A stretch of 64,000 nucleotides of DNA from Mesorhizobium helmanticense (GTDB lineage Bacteria; Pseudomonadota; Alphaproteobacteria; Rhizobiales; Rhizobiaceae): positions 1-64,000 of the forward strand of contig NZ_PZJX01000042.1 in the NCBI RefSeq assembly GCF_003034915.1, in the 5' to 3' direction. This document shows positions 49,497-58,737 of the stretch, piece by piece. A program made the position numbers and the translations under genes. Below the pieces are notes generated by a model. It saw nothing but the letters and a program-made list of their open reading frames with translations. It was not told where the DNA came from and searched no databases. Each line of letters starts with the position of its first letter. The first letter of the stretch is position 1.

Positions 49497-49596
49497 GTCC
49501 CCTCCGCTCGCCTTCGTTTTGTCGGCGGCGCCATGTCTGCATGTTTTCGAACTGCGACGCAAATGAACAAGCATAGTGCCGCCGCTCATTGCCCTG

Positions 49597-49783
49597 CATT
49601 CCTCGCCCCCACGGAGTGGGGGGGAGAGGTGGCTCGGCGAAGCCGAGACGGAGAGGGGGAAATGCGCCATCCCAAGCTTGAGTTGATCGTTCAAGAAGGG
49701 GCTCCGCTCTACGAAACCCCCTCTCCGACCGCTTCGCGGCCACCTCTCCCCCGCTCTGGCGGGGGGCGAGGAACCCAAGCCCA
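49597..49783. repeat. Long intergenic palindrome upstream of the MFS permease
   Basis: CCTCGCCCCC (49601-49610) pairs with GGGGGCGAGG (49762-49771), and CGGAGAGGGGG (49649-49659) with CCCCCTCTCCG (49717-49727). Internal CTCGGCGAAGCCGAG forms a small hairpin. It is of the same general class as the element after purH but a different sequence family. It covers most of the 289-base space between the permease and the NAD-glutamate dehydrogenase gene. Confidence 0.8.
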
Positions 49784-49785
49784 GT

Positions 49786-52700
49786 CTACATCCCCGCCAG
49801 GTCGCTCATCAGCCCTGACGCCACCGACAGCCTGGACACCGTGATCTCGCCGCCTTCGGTCAGCGCCTGCAGCCGCTCGCGGATGCGCGCCACCCGCTCG
49901 CCCCCGGCCTCCAGCCATGCCGCGACCGGGTCCGCCGCCTTGGCATGGCCGGTGAGCGCGGCCACCGCGATGCCGCGCCTGGCCGCGCCGATCGTGTCGG
50001 TGGCGCGCGAAAGCGCCAATTGATCGTAATAGTCGGACGGCGAGATCGAGCGCGCCGCGTCCTCGACGCGCGGGATGCGGAAGGCATCGCTGACCGCGAA
50101 AAACGCCTTCGCGGTGGCAACGATGTCGGCATTCGCCATCCGTGACGCCAGAGCGATGTCGGGGATGAGTTCCCCGACATCGCTCTGTGCCAATTGTACG
50201 GCCAGGCTTTCCGGCGCGCCGCCCTTGAACAGACTGTGCCGCCGCTCCTCGATCCGTTCGCGCGAATAGGCGGGCAGCAGCGAAATGAGCTTCGGTTCGA
50301 GCGCCTTGCGCGCCTCCTGCAACTCGGCGATCCGCTGACCGAGCGGTGCAATGCCGGCATCGTTCTTCAGGTACCAGCCGCTGGTCACATAGATAAGCCG
50401 GCTAATGGACTGGTAGAGGTCGAGCTGCGCCTGGCCGTCGATCTGGTTGTCGAGCGCGTCGATCTCCCTGTAGAGCGCCGGCAGCGCAAAACCGTCGCGG
50501 ACAACCGCGAAGGTCCGCACCACGTCGGCCGCCGTGCGTCCGGTTGCTTCCTGCAGCCGGTTGACGAAGGAGGGGCCGCCGCGATTGACCAGATCGTTGG
50601 CCACGACACGGGCGATGATCTCGCGGCGCAGGCGATGGTCGTGGATCTCGGCCGCATATTTCTTGGCCATGCGATCGGGGAAATAGCCCATCAGGTCGCT
50701 GTCGAAATGCGGATCGTCGGGCACGTCGCTGGCGACGATGTCGGAGAACAGAACGATCTTGGCATAGGCGAGCAGCACGCCGAGCTCGGCCCTGGTCAGC
50801 GGTTCGCCGCGCGCCTCGCGCTCGGCAAGGGCCGCGGGAGACGGCAGCGTCTCGACGGCGCGATCGAGCAGCCCGCGCGCTTCCAGCGCCGTCATGAAGC
50901 GGCTCTGATGCGCAATGTCGGCCAGGCCACGCTTGCGGGCGACCGACAGGGCCAAAGTCTGCTGGTAGTTGTTGGACAGCACGAGCGAGCCGACCTCATC
51001 GGTCATCTCGGCCAGCAATTTGTTGCGCACAGGCCGCGTCAGCGCGCCCTTGCGCATGGCCGAGGCCAGCGCGATCTTGATGTTGACCTCGACGTCGGAG
51101 CAGTTGACGCCGCCCGAATTGTCGATGGCGTCCGAATTGCAGCGGCCGCCAGCCAGCCCGAACTCGATGCGGGCGCGCTGCGTCACGCCGAGATTGGCGC
51201 CCTCGCCGATGACCTTGGCGCGCACGTCGAGCGCGGTCACCCGAATGGCGTCGTTGGCGCGGTCGCCGGCATCCGCGTTGGTTTCGGTCGATGCCCGCAG
51301 ATACGTGCCGATGCCGCCGAACCACAGAAGGTCGACCGGCGCCTTGAGGATGGCGCTCATGATCTCGACCGGGGAGGCGGTCGTCTTGGCAAGACCGATC
51401 GCGGCGGCCGCGGCCGGCGGCAGCGTGATCGATTTCTGGCTGCGCGAGACGATGACGCCGCCTTCCGACAGCTTGGTCTTGTCGTAGTCCTGCCAGCTCG
51501 AACGCGGCAGATCGAACATGCGTTTGCGCTCGGCCATCGAGGCCGCCATGTCAGGATCGGGATCGATGAAGATGTCGCGATGGTCGAAGGCGGCGATCAG
51601 CCTTGTCTGTGGTGATAGGAGCATGCCGTTGCCGAACACGTCGCCCGACATGTCGCCGACGCCGACGACGGTGAAGGGCGAGGTCTGGATGTCGCGGTTC
51701 ATCTCGCGGAAATGCCGCTTCACCGCTTCCCATGCGCCCTTGGCAGTGATGCCCATTTTCTTGTGGTCGTAGCCGGCCGAGCCGCCGCTGGCAAAGGCGT
51801 CGTCGAGCCAGAAGCCATGCTTTTCGCTGATCGCATTGGCGGTATCGGAGAAGGTCGCCGTGCCCTTGTCGGCGGCGACGACGAAATAGGGATCGTCCTG
51901 GTCGCGCCTGACCACGCCGGCCGGCGGGATGACGCCGTCCAGGCCGATATTGTCGGTGATCGACAACAGGCTCGATACAAAGTTCTTGTAGGCCGAGGTG
52001 CCGGCTTCGAAGATGGCGTCGCGGCCGGCGCTCATTGGCAGTTTCTTCGGATAGAAACCGCCCTTGGCGCCGACCGGCACGATCACCGCGTTCTTGACCT
52101 GCTGCGCCTTGACCAGGCCGAGCACCTCGGTGCGGTAGTCCTGGGCGCGGTCCGACCAGCGCAAGCCGCCGCGCGCAACCGGACCGAAGCGCAGATGCAC
52201 GCCCTCGACCTCGGAACCGTAGACGAAGATCTCGCGCCACGGCCGCGGCGCCGGCAGGCCGTCGACCGCCTGCGAGTCGAGCTTGATCGCCAGCGACTGG
52301 CCTTTCGCCTTCGTATCGGCAACGAAATGATTGGTGCGCAGCGAGGCTTCGATCAGATTGAGATAGCGGCGGATGATAGTGTCGTCATCGATGTTGGGCA
52401 CCTCTTCCAGCGCATCCTTGATCTTGGCCTTGAGATGTTTGGCCGCCACCGCGCCTTCGCCCTCGGCCATCGGCCCAAGACGGGCGACGAACAGCGCATG
52501 CAGGCCGCGCGCGATGTCGGGATAGCGGTTGAGTGCTGCCGCGATGAAATCCTGGCTCTGCGGGATGCCCGCCTGCTGCAGATAGCGGCCATAGGCGCGC
52601 AGGATGGTGACTTCGCCCGACCACAGGCCGGCGGTCTGGGCAAGCCCGTTATAGCCGTCATTGTCGATGTCGCCGCGCCACACCGACAGGAACGCGTCCT

Positions 52701-54609
52701 CGAACAATGCACCGCTGTCGCTGAGGTCGATCGGCTTACCGTAGCTGTTTTCAAGCTCCATGTCGTGGATGAAGACCATGCCGGGCTGATCACTATTGAT
52801 CATGCCCGAGCGATCGTCGCCGACCTCGAAGGTGCGCTCGCTGATGACGCGGAAGCCGATGTTTTCCAGCACCGGCACCCGCCGGGACAGCGCCACCGGC
52901 TCGCCGTGGTGATAGATCTTGAGCGCGGCCTGATGTGGCTTCTGGTCGGCATGGCGGTAATAATCGATGGCGATCGGATTGCCGGCATCGATCCCGGCGA
53001 TCCGCCTGGCGTCGGCCAGCGCCACCGCCGGCGGGAAACTGTCGCGGTAGCTTTCCGAGAAACGCGAGGCGATGGCTGTGAGCGCCGCCTCGGCGCCGGT
53101 CTCAGCGGCTGCTTCACGCAGCGCGTCATCCCAGGTGCGCACGATGTCGCGGATTGCCGCCTCGATGGTGGCCTGCTCGATCTTCGGCGTCTTGCCGCCG
53201 GAACGGCCGATGATAAAGTGGACGCGCGCCAGACCGCCTTCGGGGAAGGCTGGATAGTAGGCCGACAGCCGGCCTTCGAACGCCGTCTTCAGGTAGGCCC
53301 CGATCTTCTCGCGCACCACGCTGTCGTAGCGGTCGCGCGGCACGAAGACGAGGATGGAGACGAAACGGTCGAACTGGTCGGCGCGCACCAGCGCCCTGAC
53401 GCGCGGCCGCTCAACCAGCCCCAATATGGCTTCGGCATGCTTGCGAAGGACTGGCACGGGAACCTGGAACAATTCGTCGCGCGGATAGCTTTCCAGCACA
53501 TTGGTAAGCGCCTTGCCGGAATGGTCGCCGGGATTGAAACCGGACTTGGCGATGATGGTCTCGGCCTTCGACCTGAGATAGGGAATCTTCATCACCGAAC
53601 GCGTGTAGGCAGTCGAGGTGAACAGGCCGACGATGCGCAATTCGCCCGCAAGCGCGCCCTTGGCGGTGTAGGTCTTGATGCCGATATAGTCGAGATAGAT
53701 GCGGCGATGCACCGCCGACTTGGCGTTGGCCTTGGTGACGATCAGCGGTTCTGGCCCGTGCAGGAAGGCACGGATTTCCGGCGTCGTCGTCACCGCTTCG
53801 GTGCCGCGCCTGAGCACCAGCACGTCCGGATCGGACAGGATGCCGAGGCCGGGCTTCTCCGAGCGTTCCAGCGTGCCGCTCTTTTCGCCACCGGTGTATT
53901 TGAACTCGCGCATGCCGAGGAAGGTGAAATTGTCGTCGCGCAGCCATTCGAGGAAGGCGATCGCCTCGGTGACGCTGGCCTTGTCGAGCGGCACCGGCGC
54001 ATAGCGGAATTCGTGGATCGCCTGGTCGAGCCGCGCCAGCATCGGCTTCCAGTCGGTGACCGCGGCGCGCACCTGGCCCAGAAGCTTCTTCAATCGCCCG
54101 GCCAAAGCCTCGGCCTGCTCGACCGGAAGGCGGCCGATATGGACGTGGATGACGCTCAGTCGGTCATGGCTGGGATCACCCTTGGCGAAACCGCCATCGC
54201 CGAGGATTTCCTCGACGCCGCCCTTACCGTGCCTGACGACGATGACCGGATGAGTAACCAGCAGCGGTTCGCCGGCGCTGTCGGTGATCTCACCGAGGAT
54301 GGAATCGAACAGGAATGGCATGTTGTCATTGACGACGGTGATGATCGTCATCGGCCGGCCTTGGCGCACGACGCCGGAATCGACGTCGATGGCGACAACG
54401 CAATCGCCTTTCTTATGTTTGGCGACGGCGCGCCTGGCGAGATCGGCGGCGCGTTCGAGGTCGGCGGCGCCGTAGGCGGCGACGTCTTCGGCAGGCGCGC
54501 GGGCCAAGAGATAGTCCCCTAGACTGCCTTGTCGTTCGCTCGCCTTTACCGCGCCTCCCCTCACCGTAGCTGTCCTTTTCGGCTGGCTTGCGGCTTTCAC
54601 GCTGGCCAT
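49786..54609 (-). CDS. NAD-specific glutamate dehydrogenase, large 180-kDa type
   Basis: 1607 residues, the size of the large NAD-glutamate dehydrogenases. These oxidise glutamate to 2-oxoglutarate and ammonia and serve mainly catabolism. The N-terminal ACT-like regulatory part (VVAIDVDSGVVRQGRPMTII, FLFDSILGEITDSAGEPLL) is followed by the central catalytic block: HLRFGPVARGGLRWSDRAQD, VIVPVGAKGGFYPKKLP and the long Rossmann region DDAFASGGSAGYDHKKMGIT, FTVVGVGDMSGDVFGNGMLL. GIGTYLRAS and LNLGVTQRARIEF-like ANLGVTQRARIEF follow. A C-terminal helical domain ends in MSDLAGM. Single gene. Confidence 0.96.
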   Translation of the reverse strand: MASVKAASQPKRTATVRGGAVKASERQGSLGDYLLARAPAEDVAAYGAADLERAADLARRAVAKHKKGDCVVAIDVDSGVVRQGRPMTIITVVNDNMPFLFDSILGEITDSAGEPLLVTHPVIVVRHGKGGVEEILGDGGFAKGDPSHDRLSVIHVHIGRLPVEQAEALAGRLKKLLGQVRAAVTDWKPMLARLDQAIHEFRYAPVPLDKASVTEAIAFLEWLRDDNFTFLGMREFKYTGGEKSGTLERSEKPGLGILSDPDVLVLRRGTEAVTTTPEIRAFLHGPEPLIVTKANAKSAVHRRIYLDYIGIKTYTAKGALAGELRIVGLFTSTAYTRSVMKIPYLRSKAETIIAKSGFNPGDHSGKALTNVLESYPRDELFQVPVPVLRKHAEAILGLVERPRVRALVRADQFDRFVSILVFVPRDRYDSVVREKIGAYLKTAFEGRLSAYYPAFPEGGLARVHFIIGRSGGKTPKIEQATIEAAIRDIVRTWDDALREAAAETGAEAALTAIASRFSESYRDSFPPAVALADARRIAGIDAGNPIAIDYYRHADQKPHQAALKIYHHGEPVALSRRVPVLENIGFRVISERTFEVGDDRSGMINSDQPGMVFIHDMELENSYGKPIDLSDSGALFEDAFLSVWRGDIDNDGYNGLAQTAGLWSGEVTILRAYGRYLQQAGIPQSQDFIAAALNRYPDIARGLHALFVARLGPMAEGEGAVAAKHLKAKIKDALEEVPNIDDDTIIRRYLNLIEASLRTNHFVADTKAKGQSLAIKLDSQAVDGLPAPRPWREIFVYGSEVEGVHLRFGPVARGGLRWSDRAQDYRTEVLGLVKAQQVKNAVIVPVGAKGGFYPKKLPMSAGRDAIFEAGTSAYKNFVSSLLSITDNIGLDGVIPPAGVVRRDQDDPYFVVAADKGTATFSDTANAISEKHGFWLDDAFASGGSAGYDHKKMGITAKGAWEAVKRHFREMNRDIQTSPFTVVGVGDMSGDVFGNGMLLSPQTRLIAAFDHRDIFIDPDPDMAASMAERKRMFDLPRSSWQDYDKTKLSEGGVIVSRSQKSITLPPAAAAAIGLAKTTASPVEIMSAILKAPVDLLWFGGIGTYLRASTETNADAGDRANDAIRVTALDVRAKVIGEGANLGVTQRARIEFGLAGGRCNSDAIDNSGGVNCSDVEVNIKIALASAMRKGALTRPVRNKLLAEMTDEVGSLVLSNNYQQTLALSVARKRGLADIAHQSRFMTALEARGLLDRAVETLPSPAALAEREARGEPLTRAELGVLLAYAKIVLFSDIVASDVPDDPHFDSDLMGYFPDRMAKKYAAEIHDHRLRREIIARVVANDLVNRGGPSFVNRLQEATGRTAADVVRTFAVVRDGFALPALYREIDALDNQIDGQAQLDLYQSISRLIYVTSGWYLKNDAGIAPLGQRIAELQEARKALEPKLISLLPAYSRERIEERRHSLFKGGAPESLAVQLAQSDVGELIPDIALASRMANADIVATAKAFFAVSDAFRIPRVEDAARSISPSDYYDQLALSRATDTIGAARRGIAVAALTGHAKAADPVAAWLEAGGERVARIRERLQALTEGGEITVSRLSVASGLMSDLAGM

Positions 54610-54746
54610 GATGCGAAGTCCCTCCCGTCACATGCTTTTGCAACTATGGTAGCAGATGACCGGTATTTGGCGACAAAGGTTTGACGGCTTGCGACGAAAT
54701 GTCGGAAATCGGCGCAAATCACGGATGAATGATGAGGAGCGTGTCC

Positions 54747-55310
54747 ATGACAGGCAGGATTACGTCACTTGACCTCGAGCAGGCGGAATTGAGCGAAGCG
54801 ACCAAGGCCTATTTCACCAAATGCGAGGAGAAGCTCGGCCTCGTTCCGAATGTGCTCAAAGCCTACGCCTTCGACGAGAAAAAGCTGCGCGCCTTCACCG
54901 ACATGTACAATGATTTGATGCTGGGGGACTCCGGCCTGTCGAAGCTGGAGCGCGAGATGATCGCGGTCGCCGTCTCCTGCGTCAACCACTGTTACTATTG
55001 CCTGGTCGCCCATGGCGCGGCGGTGCGCCAGCTCTCCGGCGATCCGGCCTTCGGCGAGATGATGGTGATGAATTTCCGCGCCGCCGATCTTTCCCCGAGG
55101 CAAAAGGCCATGCTCGAATTCTCGGTCAAGCTGACCGAGGAGCCGGCCAGGATCGTCGAGGCCGATCGGGCGACACTTCGCGAGGCCGGCTTTTCCGATC
55201 GCGACATCTGGGACATCGCCTCGACCGCCGCCTTCTTCAACATGTCGAACCGGCTGGCGGCGGCGATCGACATGCGGCCGAACGACGAATACCACGCCAT
55301 GGCGCGATAG
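54747..55310 (+). CDS. AhpD-like peroxidase-related protein
   Basis: 187 residues from the ATG at 54747, with GAGGAG seven bases upstream. The carboxymuconolactone decarboxylase/AhpD fold is shown by LERMIAVAVSCVNHCYYCLVAHGAAV-like EREMIAVAVSCVNHCYYC and the trailing VAHG. The CxxC pair with a nearby histidine is the thiol redox site of AhpD; a third cysteine (SCVNHC) precedes it. Such proteins reduce peroxides or protect against alkyl hydroperoxides. The electron donor is not apparent, since no dihydrolipoamide gene is near. Confidence 0.88.
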   Translation: MTGRITSLDLEQAELSEATKAYFTKCEEKLGLVPNVLKAYAFDEKKLRAFTDMYNDLMLGDSGLSKLEREMIAVAVSCVNHCYYCLVAHGAAVRQLSGDPAFGEMMVMNFRAADLSPRQKAMLEFSVKLTEEPARIVEADRATLREAGFSDRDIWDIASTAAFFNMSNRLAAAIDMRPNDEYHAMAR

Positions 55311-55449
55311 GGCCAGATTGGCTCCACTATCGGTCCTGGGGCAACAATCGTTTGACAGGCGGACGCTGACAGCTAGTTTTCCAGGAAACAAAATTTCCAG
55401 GGGGTGAAACTCGTGACCCGAAGCCCTGCTTCGACAATGGGAGCCCCTT

Positions 55450-57264
55450 ATGCTGGAACGAATTGCCAAAATCCCTCTCTGCGCCCTGACCGTGACGGTG
55501 GCGCTCTTCGCAGCCCCCGCCCTCGCCTTCGAGGCGACCACCACCTACCAGCCGATCGCCGAAGCTGCCGCCGCCAAGACGATAACACTGACCGGCCATG
55601 ACTTGACCATCGACCAGGTCATCGACATCGCCCGCAACGGCGCCAAGGTCGAGCTCAGTCCCGAGGCGCTGCAGCGTTCGGCGGATGCCTATGGCCTGCT
55701 GCTGGAGGGCGCGGCCGAAGGTGTCACCATTTACTGGTTCAACCGCGGCGCCGGCGACCAGCGCGAGACCGTTATCTTCTCCGGCGACCCGACGACGCCG
55801 GAAAACACCAAGCTTCTCAAGGACCAGCAGCTGGCCCGCTTCAAGGGCGGCGTGACACGCGGCTACGGACCGGAACTACAGGAGGAAGCGCTGGTGCGCG
55901 CGATCATGGCGATCCGCGCCAACACCATGTCCTACGAAGCGGCAAGCCCGCAACTGACTCGCGCCCTCGTCGACATGCTGAACAAGCGCGTGACACCGGT
56001 CGTGCAATCACGCGGCACGCTGGGCGAAGGCGACCTTGCGACGCTGGGCAATATCGGCGCCGCCATGGTGGGCGAAGGCGAGGCCTATTTTCGCGGTGTC
56101 CGCATGCCGGCGGCGCAGGCGCTGGCCGAGGCCGGGCTGAAGCCGCTCGAACCCTTCGCCGCCGATCAGGCGGCACTGATCAGCACCAACGCCTATGCGC
56201 AGGCACAGGCGGCGCTGCTGGTCGAGGATGCGCGAAAGTTGCTGGAATGGACCGATCTGAGCTATGCCATGGGCCTCAATGGCATGAACTCCAGCGTCAC
56301 GCCGATCTCGGCACCAGTGCAAGCGATGCGGCCGTATCCATGGCTGACCTGGGATGCGGCCCGCATCATGGACATGATCAAGGGCAGCTATCTCTTCGAC
56401 GAAGACCCGGCCCGCATCATCCAGGATCCCGAAAGCATGCGCGCCTCCAGCCAACGCCAGGGCTCGGCCTGGCAGGCCTGGGCCGATCTGCGCGATTCCG
56501 TGCTTTTGTCGATCAATTCGTCGGATCACAATCCGGCCGTCCTGCCCGGGCTGACGCCGCAAAGTTCGCCGGAGCTGAGCACGCCGCAATTCATGCAATA
56601 TTACATCAAGGGCGGGAAGCTGAGTAACGGCAAGTCCGGCTATATCTTCTCCAACGCCAATTGGGATCCATATCCGATGGCCAACCAGGTCGAGGCCTTC
56701 ACGCTTGCCTTGACCAATCTGGGCGTCGCCGTGGCCCAGCGTATCGAGCGCTTTCGCAATCCCTTCTTCACGGTGATCAAGCCCGCCGATGTGCTGAGCG
56801 CCGACCAGCGCAAGGACATCCCGACCTTCGACGGTTACCTGCCGACCGATCTGTGGCAGGACCTTGCCGACCGCGGCACGCCGGTGACCCCGGCCGGACA
56901 GGCAATCGTCGCCACAGTCGAGGATCTGGAGGCGCAGACCCGCATCAAGACGACGCGTGCTCGCGAGGCCGTCGACGTGTCGTTTCATCTGGTGGCGCAG
57001 GACCTGTTGACGGCGAGCTACTGGATGGAGCTGCGCAAGGCGCAAAAGCCGGAGCGAAAGTTCGGCGAGGCGCCGACGGCCGCGCTCGCGGCGCTCCGCA
57101 AGGTGATCCCCTGGCATCAGCCGGCGGCGGAGCGGCCAAGGCGCCCGCTCGGCATGGTCGCCTATGACTTCATGCAGGACAATCCGGCCGCAAATTTCTA
57201 TCCGGGCGGACCGCAGGCGCCGAAGAGTGCAACGGCGCCGACTGCCGGCGTGCTGCCCAATTAA
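55450..57264 (+). CDS. Exported ammonia-lyase-like protein of the HAL/PAL superfamily, MIO triad absent
   Basis: 604 residues with a Sec signal peptide (hydrophobic CALTVTVALFAAPALA, cleavage after residue 26), so it probably acts in the periplasm. The body follows the histidine/phenylalanine ammonia-lyase fold: YWFNRGAG at 95-102 in place of YGxNTGFG (Tyr kept), GEGEAYFRGVRMP, GLNGMNSS, and QDPESMRASSQRQGS where the family has QDxYSxR (Tyr replaced by Glu, Arg kept). The MIO-forming Ala-Ser-Gly is missing: residues 189-199 read GTLGEGDLATL, one residue short. It is longer than the ~510 residues of HAL. A binding or altered-chemistry role is possible. Function unknown. Confidence 0.8.
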   Translation: MLERIAKIPLCALTVTVALFAAPALAFEATTTYQPIAEAAAAKTITLTGHDLTIDQVIDIARNGAKVELSPEALQRSADAYGLLLEGAAEGVTIYWFNRGAGDQRETVIFSGDPTTPENTKLLKDQQLARFKGGVTRGYGPELQEEALVRAIMAIRANTMSYEAASPQLTRALVDMLNKRVTPVVQSRGTLGEGDLATLGNIGAAMVGEGEAYFRGVRMPAAQALAEAGLKPLEPFAADQAALISTNAYAQAQAALLVEDARKLLEWTDLSYAMGLNGMNSSVTPISAPVQAMRPYPWLTWDAARIMDMIKGSYLFDEDPARIIQDPESMRASSQRQGSAWQAWADLRDSVLLSINSSDHNPAVLPGLTPQSSPELSTPQFMQYYIKGGKLSNGKSGYIFSNANWDPYPMANQVEAFTLALTNLGVAVAQRIERFRNPFFTVIKPADVLSADQRKDIPTFDGYLPTDLWQDLADRGTPVTPAGQAIVATVEDLEAQTRIKTTRAREAVDVSFHLVAQDLLTASYWMELRKAQKPERKFGEAPTAALAALRKVIPWHQPAAERPRRPLGMVAYDFMQDNPAANFYPGGPQAPKSATAPTAGVLPN

Positions 57265-57312
57265 TGCATGTCTCGCAAAAGTGTGCAGCGGTTTTGCGAT
57301 AACGACATGCAT
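57264..57312. repeat. Rhizobial palindrome (ATGCATGTC...GACATGCAT)
   Basis: ATGCATGTC (57264-57272) and GACATGCAT (57304-57312) flank TCGCAAAAGTGTGCAGCGG then TTTTGCGATAAC, whose parts also pair (CGCAAAA/TTTTGCG). I know this as a high-copy intergenic element of Mesorhizobium and relatives. It starts in the stop codon of the lyase-like gene. Confidence 0.8.
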
Positions 57313-57494
57313 AAAACAGGCACGACCAAACGATGCCTCCCGCTCAATGGCGCAGTGAGGCATCGCGGTTGCGAACCAGCCGCGCCTTATATTAGCTGTT
57401 TCGCATTCTCGTTGCTTGTTGGCCGGTTTGGCCCGATGATCGGCATGCGGCATGACCGCGTGCCGGTTCGATGCCGCTGATCAGGGAGGAGAAC

Positions 57495-57818
57495 ATGGCG
57501 AAATTTCTCTACGTCTATCATGGCTCGGGCAAGATGCCGACCGACGAGGCCGAGCGAAAAGCAGCGATGGATGCCTGGACCGGCTGGTACGCCAAGCTCG
57601 GCTCGGCCATTGTCGACGGTGGCAATCCGGTCGGCATGTCGAAGACCGTGCTGCCGGGCGGCAAGGTCGAGAACAATGGCGGCAGCAATCCGACCGCCGG
57701 CTATACGATCATCGAAGCCAAAGACATCGACGATGCCGTCGCCAAGGCCAAGGATTGCCCGATCCTGACCGATCCGGGTTTCAGCGTCGAGATCGCACCG
57801 ATCGTCGAAATGATGTGA
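57495..57818 (+). CDS. YciI-like (DGPF-type) small protein
   Basis: 107 residues from the ATG at 57495, with GGGAGGAG directly upstream. It has FLYVYHGSGKMP, AWTGWYAKLGSAIVDGGNPVG and GYTIIEAKDIDDAVAKAKDCP, the ferredoxin-like fold of the YCII/DGPF group often found with sigma-factor genes. No histidine-aspartate pair of catalytic YciI is evident, so an enzymatic role is doubtful. The neighbour downstream is on the opposite strand. Confidence 0.75.
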   Translation: MAKFLYVYHGSGKMPTDEAERKAAMDAWTGWYAKLGSAIVDGGNPVGMSKTVLPGGKVENNGGSNPTAGYTIIEAKDIDDAVAKAKDCPILTDPGFSVEIAPIVEMM

Positions 57819-57824
57819 CGCCGC

Positions 57825-58439
57825 TCAGGACCGCGCCGCGATCGCCGCCGCGGCGCCGGCCATGGTGCCGGCGCTGATCCGGTTGGCGATCTTCATCGCG
57901 CGTTTGCTCCGCAGCAGTTTTCGCGCCTGCGATGCGGCCAGCACCCAGGCGAGATCGATGGCGATGAGGACCACCGCCATGGTCGCCGTCAGCTCGATCC
58001 AGCCGACGAGGCTGACCGAGGCGAGGTCGATGATGGTCGGCAACAGCGCCAGGTAGAACATCATGATCTTGGGATTGCCGAGCGTCACCGCCATGCCGGC
58101 GAAAAACAGTTTGACGGCCGAATCTTCGCGTGGCATCTCGCCCTCGCGCGCCTCGACAGGGGCCGTCCACATCTTCCAGGCAAGGTAGGCGAGGTAGAGA
58201 ACGCCGACCCACTTCACGACGACGAAGGCGAAGTGGAAGGTCTGCGCCACCACCGCCAGCCCGAACACCGCCAGCGACAGCCAGATGCCCTCGCCGATCC
58301 ACATGGCGAGCAGGAACGGGAACACGTCGCGAAAGCCTTTTGCGATGACCCGCGCCACGAGCGCCGCAATCGACGGGCCGGGCGAGCCGGCAGCGACAAG
58401 CAGGGCGCCGGCAAAGATCAGAAGCGAGGTGAGGTGCAT
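57825..58439 (-). CDS. LysE/RhtB-family amino acid exporter
   Basis: 204 residues from the ATG at 58439 (MHLTSLLIFAGALLVAAG). Six membrane segments are expected. The family signature is seen as GSPGPSIAALVARVIAKGF near the N-terminus and LGNPKIMMFYLALLP in the middle. Members export amino acids such as homoserine, threonine or lysine by proton antiport. The substrate is not readable here. The frame stays open upstream to 58595 but without similarity. Confidence 0.92.
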   Translation of the reverse strand: MHLTSLLIFAGALLVAAGSPGPSIAALVARVIAKGFRDVFPFLLAMWIGEGIWLSLAVFGLAVVAQTFHFAFVVVKWVGVLYLAYLAWKMWTAPVEAREGEMPREDSAVKLFFAGMAVTLGNPKIMMFYLALLPTIIDLASVSLVGWIELTATMAVVLIAIDLAWVLAASQARKLLRSKRAMKIANRISAGTMAGAAAAIAARS

Positions 58440-58737
58440 GACCGGGACTTTGTTTGAGACGGTTGGTTCAACTTTAACATTAGCGCAACTCCTCTTGCGA
58501 CGGTAGCACCGCGAGGAAGGGCACTGCGGGGGGCTGACTTGGCCAAGATTGCCGTAAAAAATTGCGGACCGGAACTCGACCAGCATTTCGACCAAAACAC
58601 GTGAGAGTCCGATTGAGTTGACAGAACATCGGACCTGCAGCCCAGCCCGTTAATAACCGAGTCGCGGGAGGAGAGCGTCTATTGCGGCCGTTGGATCACA
58701 GCTATAGTCACATTGAATAATGTTCCCGGGCGGGCAG
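58440..58737. other. Divergent intergenic region before the TIR-vWA gene
   Basis: About 300 bases that shift from GC-rich (58490-58560) to AT-richer towards 58738. It holds CCGTTAATAACCG at about 58647 and CTATAGTCACATTGAATAATG near 58702-58722, a plausible promoter area for the TIR-vWA gene. A frame ending with a stop at about 58604 (AVKNCGPELDQHFDQNT) has no recognisable family and could be a remnant. No integrase, tRNA or direct repeat is visible. Confidence 0.4.

Noticed and set aside
58538..58606. Short frame ending AVKNCGPELDQHFDQNT before the TIR gene
   Set aside because: It has no recognised family and no ribosome site. It may be a gene remnant but cannot be supported.
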